From positions 1 through 53,639 of the forward strand of contig JACPDH010000110.1 of the NCBI GenBank assembly GCA_016184115.1: a DNA stretch of 53,639 bases, given 5' to 3'. How positions within the stretch are numbered: position 1 is the first letter of the stretch; the number at the start of each line of letters is the position of its first letter. Shown here piece after piece: positions 43,401 through 51,024 of the stretch. The stretch is from Acidobacteriota bacterium. Its GTDB lineage: Bacteria > Acidobacteriota > Thermoanaerobaculia > Gp7-AA8. The translations under genes and the position numbers were made by a program. The notes beneath the pieces were generated by a model that saw only the letters and a program-made list of their open reading frames with translations, was not told the DNA's origin and searched no databases.

Positions 43401-44024
43401 GGCGTCGGATTTGACGATCTGTCGGACGTTCGAAGGTGCGATCTCCGTCTGGAGGAGTACTGTGGCCACCGGGGACTTGACCGTGAACGGCACGGAATCG
43501 ACTTCTCGGTTTCCGTCGAAGAGACGAAGTGAGGCCGATGGACGATCGAGCGGCAGCTGTACGCCCAGGCAGTGCGTCCCGAGCACGCTGAACGAGAGGG
43601 GAACATCGCCGTAGCGAATGCCGAGACGGCCTGGATCGGCCATCCTCTTCACGTCGACGACGACATACGACCCTGCTGGTCCCTCCTTCGGGAAATAGTC
43701 ATCAATTTCCGGCGAGCGAGTGCGAGTGAAGAACCAGGCGACAACTGTACCGATCGCCAGGACCGAAAGAAGAGTGAGGAAGAAAGGGGCGAACCGGCGC
43801 TTCGGGCGTGGAAGAGTTTCCAGCGGATCGTCTGTGACGCAGCGCAGGGAGCCGATCGTACTCGCCGGAGTCCATGCGCCGAGAGACTCGGACCAGATGA
43901 GGTCGTCGGGGTAGATCTGGCCGTCGCCTCCCATGTGCCAAACCTCGTCCCACGTGTAGGGTCCGTACTGCTGCCCTTCACGCCAAAGGAAGAAGGGGTC
44001 CTCGACGTCAGGCGATGCTGCCAC
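40500..44024 (-). CDS. very large GYF_2/metallopeptidase-like/PKD-like membrane protein
   Basis: The protein has about 1174 residues. An N-terminal GYF_2 domain (FFLWREGQQYGPYTWDEVW) is followed by one membrane helix (FFLTLLSVLAIGTVVAWFF) and a long exported part. An IPT-like region follows, then ALLAHELFHVIQ at about 498-509 with WWREATAEWAAHD about 20 residues later, a plausible gluzincin zinc site. A PKD-like domain (FEFDFGDYEKSSKGKQKAKV) and more beta domains follow. The protein probably processes or binds envelope proteins. The GTG at 44024 is chosen because an ATG at 44129 adds 35 Cys/Arg-rich, noncoding-like residues; neither has a ribosome binding site. Confidence 0.75.
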   Translation of the reverse strand: MAASPDVEDPFFLWREGQQYGPYTWDEVWHMGGDGQIYPDDLIWSESLGAWTPASTIGSLRCVTDDPLETLPRPKRRFAPFFLTLLSVLAIGTVVAWFFTRTRSPEIDDYFPKEGPAGSYVVVDVKRMADPGRLGIRYGDVPLSFSVLGTHCLGVQLPLDRPSASLRLFDGNREVDSVPFTVKSPVATVLLQTEIAPSNVRQIVKSDAGISVALPAGLVRRTRTLTVSRVKDAAVYQESPFETVDVIDVSIEGMEQLDEPIEIGIPFDPTKLDPRIPVDANFAPVRWDEQSHRWVDLFYRVDAPNHTVYLITDHLSAFWTGFSLTGLGTTAAIVTVAGGAIAEVAERWANDKYVSRNHKIRILYSDKALRKTFPDDQWKKAIAPASLYVIDGYDPKCAAAVQDIAYIFEKSLERYVEAGFPDPTQKGIGGVHIYTRYVKVKVDSLYNYYAQQGEMAHETFWDTIHLPTEILKLEFFDPVTSGRGTFEEHFLTFKALLAHELFHVIQRPYYGVMIAWTGTPHKWWREATAEWAAHDLAKIPDRSGWEKESPSLTQRIGSKFLHVPINATGKIAQTSSLVGGLDHEYLAPIFVRYLVETQGFRIKELLDAVAADQVSDPLVPLRKRLERRTDRSFDDCYADFSVWLLRHAGLQLSSFGNPQNANVAADWSDVVTIDEKETVLRVYQTKTGQERLKKVSIFRTEDGRERLTERDTPLLLIEECHPETYELSGSNGDILYFVTANGSVSDAKTDLTIQRMKDEAWENVAHRTMTVGKNGTAAIWAVKLSTGGLKIEPNRIENAKGYEKYEFDVTATSLSPAISEVTFEFDFGDYEKSSKGKQKAKVVDGKAEITLDHVYEPAPGVRKEDEPLKHVLKVGLLHDGKVLSSATAEVTVEKAEVVITPRRLIAPPGETFEFHAAARPAGTYRFQWLWPGQAKPLQTEDATSAASFTLADHGDHPVSIQLFNRKGVLLAKDQVTAAVETEVDAATPSRGVWMLRETIQDKRVSPPIPGESPSTADIVLAPTSAELTIMAQISGPPARTTRERSVATWDHPGQTLSPGTEVAVTLELADAGSTGFTNERGALGPHCELSAWVVPQGGGMESGIFTHPASGGADRSGGGLSIASASPKNSHDSRLIKLPIPGGILGDTLMIRVSTDSGHASADVTFRYVFETGE

Positions 44025-44178
44025 GGTGGATCGATTCTGGCACGGCGAGCCGGCTGCGACAGGTGACGCGGAACACCTCGACGCTTGCGCTCGGAGATGC
44101 GCGGAGATTCGGAGATGAGGACCGAACATGGGGACCGTACATGAGGATCAATGGCGTTAACTTAGTGAGAAAGAGGCC

Positions 44179-44272
44179 GAAGTTAGAACGTAGAGCGATG
44201 AAATGCGAACCCAGAAACGTAAGCGCGGGGCCTTTTCTGGGTTCGCATTTCATCGCTCTACGTTCTAACTTC
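44179..44272. repeat. heptad-repeat hairpin, copy 4, with perfect 39-bp arms
   Basis: The left arm 44179-44217 reads GAAGTTA, GAACGTA, GAGCGAT, GAAATGC, GAACCCA, GAAA. The right arm 44234-44272 is its exact reverse complement over 39 positions, with a 16-nt loop. It lies upstream of the large GYF_2 protein gene. Confidence 0.95.
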
Positions 44273-44536
44273 AGCCGTTGTTCCCTTAAGTAAAGGCCAT
44301 TGGGGCATGGGGACGGAGGATCTGGCTTCTGCGGACCGCGGAGGAGGGGACGCGGAGGTGGGGACGGAGCTTCTGGTTTCTGGGAGGTGTCGTGGGAGCG
44401 ATTGGCGGGGACGCGATGATGTTGCGCCGAGGGAGCGCCGAGCGGCTCGAGCCGATGCACAGTGCGATCCGGTGCGCTGATTCCACTCGTATCAGCAAGG
44501 ACTTTGCAGCCAGAGGCGTTCGGGCCGGCGTGAAGA

Positions 44537-44935
44537 GGCGCATGGACCATTCGAGCTCTGGTCCTGTGGCAAACGAGTCGTGTGCATGACCGACATGTCG
44601 CCCGCGTCTGCGGTGGGCGTCGAACTGTTCATTCTTCCGACCTGACCCCAGATGTGTGTGACCCCAGTGGTGTGAGTGACCTGACCCCAGAGGCCTCCGG
44701 CCCGCAGGGGCGTCGGAGAGTAGCCGGTGGCAAGCGAAGCGCCGCCACCGGTGGCATTTGCGAGAATTGTTCCGCGCGCCGGAGGGGCGCCGGAAACCAA
44801 ACGGCTCCGACAATCATCCCTCCGGCGCCCCTCCGGGGCGCGTATGAATCTCATCCCGGCGATCCGGTGGCGGCATCCCGCGTTGCGGGACTTGCCACCG
44901 GTTACTCTCCGTCGCCCCTCCGGGGCGCGGATGAG
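44537..44935. repeat. GGGGTCAGGTCGG-type element, copy 3 (left end lost), plus paired REP-like palindromes
   Basis: The core (TCCTGTGGCAAACGAGTCGT, GTGCATGACCGACATGTCG) and right end CATTCTTCCGACCTGACCCC (44630-44649) are present, but no left end is found. REP-like palindromes then run to 44935: GGAGAGTAGCCGGTGGCAAG near 44715 faces its near complement CTTGCCACCGGTTACTCTCC near 44890, so two copies are inverted. Several GCCCCTCCGGGGCGC palindromes lie between. No coding capacity was seen. Confidence 0.8.
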
Positions 44936-45313
44936 ATCCTCGAGACTCAGCAGTTCTGCGTCCTCGGCGTCACCGATGTCAGGCACACGCCGTTCGACGA
45001 GTTTGCGTGATGGGTATCAGTGCTTCTTTTTTGTTCGCCTGGCTCCACTTTGCCGAATGTAGAGCGGCGTCGCACGAGTCTCCAAGCCGAGGAGGTTCGG
45101 CGCACGATCAGTTGACCCGTACGTCTGAAACGAACACAGAAGCTGTGTGACCCCATCCGCCCCTTCCGCCATACGCTCGCGACGAAGGTCGCGATCAGGA
45201 GCGCGCGCTCGAGGCAGGACCTGGCGAGATGTTCCGACACGACAGCCTCCTCCGCTCCAAGCGGCGACTGCAATGGCGCCTGGCACGCCACTCTTCTGCT
45301 ATCGTGCTGGCTC
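44936..45313. other. spacer before the first PD40 kinase gene
   Basis: No gene or clear repeat was recognised. The kinase start is a GTG with no good ribosome binding site, so the mRNA may be leaderless or nearly so. Confidence 0.4.
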
Positions 45314-48064
45314 GTGCCAATCCAACCGGGATCCTCGCTCGCGCACTACGAGGTTCTTGCGCCTCTGGGCAAAGGCGGCATGGGTGAGGTGTTTCGCGCG
45401 AAGGATTCGAAGCTCGGTCGCGAGGTGGCGATCAAGGTCCTGCCCGAGGAGTTCACGAAGGACGCGGAGCGGCTCGCGCGGTTCGAGCGTGAAGCGCGCG
45501 TTCTCGCGTCGCTCGATCATCCTCACGTCGCGGCGATTCACGGCTTCGAGGACGTCGGCGGCGTCCGCTTCCTCGTCATGCAGCTCGCTCCCGGCGAGGA
45601 TCTTTCGGATCGCTTGTCGCGTGGGCCGATTCCCGTCGCGGAGGCGATCGGGATCGCGCGACAGATCGCGGAGGCACTCGAATCGGCGCACGACCAGGGA
45701 ATCGTTCATCGCGACCTGAAACCCGCAAACGTCAAGATCGACCAGGACAGCAACGTCAAGGTGCTCGACTTCGGTCTCGCGAAGGCGCTGGAAGCGGAAG
45801 AGGCGGACCGCGACTTCTCCAACTCTCCAACGATGGTCCGTGCCGCCACGCACGCGGGAATCATCCTCGGTACTGCCGCCTATATGAGCCCCGAACAGGC
45901 GCGCGGCAGGAAGGTCGACAAGCGCGCCGACATCTGGGCGTTCGGCGTCGTGCTCTGGGAAATGCTGACCGGCCAGCGCCTCTTCTCGGGCGAGACGGTC
46001 TCGGACACGCTCGCGGCCGTGCTGACGAGACGCCCCGATCTCACCGCTCTCCCGCCCGACACTCCAACTGCGATCTCCTGGATCCTGGAGCGCTGCCTCG
46101 AGCCCGACCCGAGAAAGCGCCTGCGCGACATCGGTGAGGCGCGTCTCGCGATCGAACGGTCGCATGACGAGCCCGCGCGCGAGTCCGCGAACGACGAGCG
46201 CGCGCGAGGCAATCGGCGAATCCGCCACTACGCCCCCTGGGCAATCGTGGCGCTGCTTCTCGCCACGCTCGCGTTCGTCGTCACGCGAGAGCTGCGATCG
46301 ACCGCGCCCGCGGCATTGAAGCCGATCGCCGTGAGCCTCGCCGTGTTCGACGACGAGAGCCTGGCTCCTGACGGCGGCTCGTCCGTCGTCATCTCGCCGG
46401 ACGGCCGCATCCTCGTCTACGTAGCGACCGGCCGGGACGGCAACCAACTCTTCATGCAGCAGATCGACAAGCTCGGTGTCGTGCCGATCCCGGGTACCGA
46501 GGGCGCTGCGAGCCCGTTCTTCTCACCCGACAGTCGCTGGCTCGCCTTCTTTTCGAAGAACCAGCTGATGAAGATTGCGACATCGGGTGGAGCCCCCCTG
46601 CCCATCTGCGCCGCACCGCAGCCACGGGGAGGCACGTGGGGCGACTCGGGGCTCATCGTTTTCAGTGGCAACCTGTCAACGGGCCTGTCGGTCGTATCCG
46701 AAGACGGCGGCACGCCCGAGCCCCTCACGACCCTTGACGAGAGCCAGAACGAGCGCTCCCATCGGTGGCCGCGGTTCCTTCCCGGCGGGAAGGCGGCTCT
46801 CTACATGGGGCAGAAGCTGGGTCGCAACTACGACGAATCTTTGATCAAAGTCGTTTCGCTCGACACTCGCGAGTCGAAGCTCCTCCACGAAGGGGGCGCA
46901 TACCCTCGGTACGCCCGCAGCGGACACCTCCTTTTTTCGAGATCGGGGGCGCTCTTCGCCGCGCGGTTTGACCTCCGCGCCCTCGCGATGAAGGGGCCGG
47001 CGAAGCCGGTCATCCAGCAACTCTTCTCGCGTACGGGCAACGAGGCGACCGACGACGGAACCGCCCACTACGACGTCTCGTCGGATGGAACACTCGTCTA
47101 CCGGCAGGGAGGTACCTCCTCTTCGCTCTCGAAGATCGCCATCATCGACCGAGCGGGCAAGCGGATCGCGACGTCGCGGCCGAATCAGTACCTCTCCCCT
47201 GCTTTGTCTCCCGACGGAAAGCGGGTTGCGGTCGAGGTCGAGAGTGATACCGGTTCGAACCTCTGGATCTGGGATGTGTCACGTGACACGTTGAGCCGGT
47301 TCACGTTTCAGCCGGTACGCGACAACGCGCCGATCTGGTCGCCCGACGGCAAGCTCATCGCCTACCACTCGAATCAGCAGGACGACCATCGGAGCAGGGA
47401 TGGTCACCTGTTCATCAAGCCTTCCGACGGGGCGGGTGTCGAAGTGTCGCTCGGCGGACCCGCGTTCAGCGGCGGCGTCTCATCGTGGTCGGCCGACGGC
47501 CGGACGCTCATCTTCCACGAGCTCGCAGGGCGCGGACTCGTCGATGGCGGCGACAGCAATGTCGACATCAAGGCCATTTCGGTGGGTGGCGACGACGCGG
47601 GGAAGCGCCGATCGATCATCGACAGTCCCGCAGCCGAGGTCTTCGGCGCGATCTCTCCCGACGGCCGCTGGATTGCCCATCAGTCGAACGAGAGCGGCGT
47701 CTTCCAGGTCTATGTGCGGCCATTCCCCGGTCCCGGCGGCAAGTGGCAGATCTCCCTCGATGGCGGCAGCGAGCCAAGGTGGACTCGCGGAGGAAGCGAG
47801 CTCATCTGGCGAAACGAGGACAAAGGCTTTGCGACGGCAACGATCGCGGACAACGGCACGAGCCTCGTCGTTGGTGAACCGAGATCTTTCAGATTCCAGG
47901 GCCGATTCCTGGCGATCCCGCCGCGACGCATGTGGGACGTCTCTCGCGACGGTGAGACTTTCGTCATGCTCGAGACGGAAGAGAACAGCGCCACCGAGGC
48001 AAAATCGATCGTGCTCATGACGAACTGGTTCGAGGAGCTCGACAGGCTTCTGCCGGCGAAGTAG
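45314..48064 (+). CDS. Ser/Thr protein kinase with PD40/WD40-like propeller
   Basis: The protein has 916 residues. The kinase domain spans about 10-280: P-loop LGKGGMGEVFRAK, VAIKVLP lysine, IVHRDLKPANVKI, VLDFGLAKA, and GTAAYMSPEQARG. A membrane helix (APWAIVALLLATLAFVVT) follows. The C-terminal part is a TolB/PD40-type propeller (SPDGRILVYVA, SPDSRWLAFFS, SPDGRWIAHQS). This is a receptor kinase with a cytosolic catalytic domain and an exported propeller sensor, typical of Acidobacteriota-like genomes. The GTG at 45314 is chosen because the kinase motif begins 15 residues later. It converges on two kinases of the same type. Confidence 0.92.
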   Translation: MPIQPGSSLAHYEVLAPLGKGGMGEVFRAKDSKLGREVAIKVLPEEFTKDAERLARFEREARVLASLDHPHVAAIHGFEDVGGVRFLVMQLAPGEDLSDRLSRGPIPVAEAIGIARQIAEALESAHDQGIVHRDLKPANVKIDQDSNVKVLDFGLAKALEAEEADRDFSNSPTMVRAATHAGIILGTAAYMSPEQARGRKVDKRADIWAFGVVLWEMLTGQRLFSGETVSDTLAAVLTRRPDLTALPPDTPTAISWILERCLEPDPRKRLRDIGEARLAIERSHDEPARESANDERARGNRRIRHYAPWAIVALLLATLAFVVTRELRSTAPAALKPIAVSLAVFDDESLAPDGGSSVVISPDGRILVYVATGRDGNQLFMQQIDKLGVVPIPGTEGAASPFFSPDSRWLAFFSKNQLMKIATSGGAPLPICAAPQPRGGTWGDSGLIVFSGNLSTGLSVVSEDGGTPEPLTTLDESQNERSHRWPRFLPGGKAALYMGQKLGRNYDESLIKVVSLDTRESKLLHEGGAYPRYARSGHLLFSRSGALFAARFDLRALAMKGPAKPVIQQLFSRTGNEATDDGTAHYDVSSDGTLVYRQGGTSSSLSKIAIIDRAGKRIATSRPNQYLSPALSPDGKRVAVEVESDTGSNLWIWDVSRDTLSRFTFQPVRDNAPIWSPDGKLIAYHSNQQDDHRSRDGHLFIKPSDGAGVEVSLGGPAFSGGVSSWSADGRTLIFHELAGRGLVDGGDSNVDIKAISVGGDDAGKRRSIIDSPAAEVFGAISPDGRWIAHQSNESGVFQVYVRPFPGPGGKWQISLDGGSEPRWTRGGSELIWRNEDKGFATATIADNGTSLVVGEPRSFRFQGRFLAIPPRRMWDVSRDGETFVMLETEENSATEAKSIVLMTNWFEELDRLLPAK

Positions 48065-48168
48065 TCGCGAGCTCAGCCATCGTCTTCATCCCCGCCGTCG
48101 GATTGTCGTCAGCTCGACGTCAGTGCTGTGCCGAACGGGCGCACGCCCTCGGACCCGCCTAACGAGAG

Positions 48169-50909
48169 CTATCTGGTCTCCGGCCTCTCGAACCAGTTCA
48201 CGAGGATGGTCGCCGAGGTGGGGCGGTACTGTTCGCCGGTCAGGACGAGGAAGCGCTGCCCGTCGCCGGTGACATCGTAGAGGTCGTTGAAGCCGAGGAT
48301 TGGTGCCTTGAAGAGGGCGCGCGGCTCACCGAGGATCAACTCGTCGCCCTTGGATCCGACGGACACTGCCATGATCTCGTCGGCTCGTGTCAGGTAGAAG
48401 AGCTCTCGCTGGTCGCCGCGCCAGCGTGGCTGGAATCCTCCGTCGGGCGAGACGCGAATCCTCTTCCCGGACTGGACGTTGACGACGTAAACCTCCGAGC
48501 GGCCGCCTTCGTTCGTCGCGTAGGCGACCCAGGTCGCATCGGGCGAGAACTTGCCATTGCCCTCGTTGATCCCTTTCGGAGAGTCGATCAGTCGCCGTGA
48601 CTTGCCCGGATTCTCGAGATCTTCGATCCAGCGGTCGTAGGTGGGTCTTTCGCCGAATCGGATGCGAAGACGAGCCACCGTCCGTCGCGGGAGATGGACA
48701 TGGGCGTCGCATAGTGCTCGCCTTTCACCAGAGTCGTCGCGGCTCCGGTTCCATCGGCGCTGACCTGCACGATGTCGCTCTTTCCCGGTTCCGTCTGCAA
48801 TGCAAAGACGATCGAGCGACCGTCAGGTGACCAGATCTGTCTCCACTTGACCTCGGATTTGTGGACGCTCGTCGCGATTCCGCGGCGAACTTCGTAGTTG
48901 CGGATCTCCTGGACTCCGTCTCGTGCGTACTCGAGTGCGACATGCGTCTCGTCGGGCGAGATCGCCGGGGATTCGATATTGCCCGGCTCGCCGATCGTTC
49001 CGATCACCTTCCCGCTCCGGTCGTACCAAGTTGCAGTGCGCAGGGACTCGGGCCCCTTGTCGATCTGTGCGAAGACCCGCAGATCGTCGCTGATGTCCGC
49101 GTTCTGGACCTGCGAGGGAAGACCGTATTCTTCGGGGTCTTTCAGTTCGTGCGTCTTCTGATCGAAGCGTCGGACTGTGATCTTCGGAGGATCGTCGGTG
49201 TAGGTGAGCAGCCCTTTGGAGCTCAGGCTCAAGGTGAAGGGATTGATCCTGAGCACGAGTTTCCTGGCGGTCTCGCCCGGCGTCTGGACGTAGATGCCTT
49301 CCTCGTCTTTCCTGCCGCCGGCCTGCTTCATCGCCACGCCAAACAGGAGTCTTCCGTCGCCGAGGTGGTAGCCCCAGACGTGCGATGCTTCACCAGGCTC
49401 CAGTGTTGTGACAGGCTCCGGCATGCCTCCCTTCTCGGAGACTCCATAGATTGGGGTGTCCCAGGACGGGGCGAAGAGGATCGTTCCGTCCGCCCCCCAG
49501 GTAGCGCCACCCCAACTCGGCGTCCCCGCGATCTCGATGGGGCTCGAGCTTCCGTTGGCGGGGACCTTGAGCAACTTCGATCGGCTGAAGAAACCGATCC
49601 ATTGCCCATCGGACGACCAGAATTGATTGAAGGCGTCGGCCGTTCCGTCGAGTTCTTTCAGGCTGCCGGTTGCCACGGAGCGCACCCAGAGTCGCGGATC
49701 ACCGCGCTCATCGACGACTCTCATCAACAGGTTTCTTCCGTCAGGTGACGGGTTGATCGACGTCAGCCAGGTGCCCTTCGGCGCCTCGACCGAAAACCTC
49801 ATTGGAGGAGGGGGCGCAGGCCGTCCGGGCTCCAGCGTCTTCGTGACGAGAACTGCGACCACCGCGACGAGGACGACCACCGCGATCCATGCCAGCCACT
49901 CCCTCGTCCGGCGACGGATCGTGATCGCGGTCGCGACTCCCGCCTGCGATCCCGCCTCACTGATCCACTGCAGCTCGCTCGCGACGTCGTGCGCCGACTG
50001 CCAGCGGTCGTCGGGGTCTTTCTCGAGGCACTTGCGGACGACGTGGTCGAGCGCGGGTGGAGCCATCGGCGCGACCGACGAGATCGGCTCGGGCTGCGAG
50101 GACACGATCGCCGCGATGAGGCTCGTCTTCGACTGCCCGAGGAACGCGCGGCGACCGGTCGCCATCTCGTAGAGCACGGCGCCTAGCGCGAAGATGTCCG
50201 TTCGCGCGTCGGCCTCGAGCCCTTCGAGTTGTTCGGGCGCCATGTACTGAAAGGTCCCGAGGATCGTTCCTTCCTTCGTGAGCGGCTTCGCCTCGGTCGG
50301 CATGTTCGTTAGGCCGTCGATCGGCGTCCGCCCCTCGGTCGCCGTCTTCGCGAGACCGAAGTGGAGGAGCTTCGCGCCCGGCTTCGTCAGCATGACGTTG
50401 CCGGGCTTGAGGTCGCGATGCGTGATGCCCTGACGGTGCGCGGCATCGAGCGCCGAGGCGATCTGGCGACCGAATTTCAGAACGTCGTGGAGAGGGAGGG
50501 GGCCCTTTTTTACGCGATCCGCGAGCGACTCGCCCTCGAGAAGCTCCATGACGAGGTAGTGGACCGTCGTCGATTCGGCCGGTCGGGCAGCGTCATTCCG
50601 ATCCCGCGAAGCGGGAGAGGAATCTGCTAGTGGCAGATCCCTTCTCCCCGCGCGTGTCGGGAAGACGGCTTTACCGACGTCGTACAGCGTGCAGACGTGC
50701 GAGTGATTCAGCTGCGAGATCGCTTTCGCCTCGCGCTCGAAGCGCTGGAGGAAGAGCTCACTCTCGGCGAGCTCGGAGGGGAGCACCTTAATCGCGACGT
50801 TGCGATCGAGCCGCGAGTCTTTTGCGCGCCAGACCTCACCCATGCCGCCCGCGCCGATCGGCGAGACGATCTCGTAGGGCCCCATGCGTGTGCCGGGCTC
50901 GATGGTCAC
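48169..50909 (-). pseudogene. PD40 Ser/Thr kinase A, frameshifted and lacking the DFG aspartate
   Basis: The kinase domain (GAGGMGEVWRAK, ITHRDLKPGNVML, TFQYMAPEQLEG) is followed by a helix (AWIAVVVLVAVVAVLVT) and a propeller. The magnesium-binding DFG motif reads HFG (CAC codon at 50361-50363); the paralogue has GAC. Near 48641-48646 the reading shifts by one base: one frame ends after FASDSAKDP and the next resumes at TYDRWIEDLENPGKSRR, so a single missing base rejoins them. The upper frame alone would run to 48588. A GTG at 50909 is the best start. A 109-nt palindromic insertion adds about 30 residues between DVG and VHYLV. Probably a pseudokinase or broken gene. Confidence 0.85.
50564..50672. 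repeat. in-frame palindromic insertion in kinase A
   Basis: Compared with the downstream paralogue, which has nine residues between DVG and VHYLV, kinase A has about 38. The extra DNA carries CCCGC/GCGGG (50603-50615) and a longer imperfect palindrome around GGAGAGGAATCTGC and GCAGATCCCTTCTCC (50613-50648). Its length keeps the kinase frame open. Confidence 0.7.
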
Positions 50910-51024
50910 CGAGGTGCAAAGAATAGTAGCAAGTGTGCCGAGCAGAGACGCCCGTTGAATTTCTGGAGGCGGTGCGGCGGGTACCACGCTGGATGGTCGA
51001 GAGTCACAGTTCCCGCAATCTGTT

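Noticed and set aside
44582-45010. Possible protein ending QQFCVLGVTDVRHTPFDEFA
   Set aside because: Most of the frame lies in REP-like repeats; the tail alone matches nothing I recognise.
48588-48678. Programmed frameshift in kinase A
   Set aside because: No slippery heptamer with a downstream structure is visible, and the neighbouring paralogue is broken elsewhere by a plain duplication.
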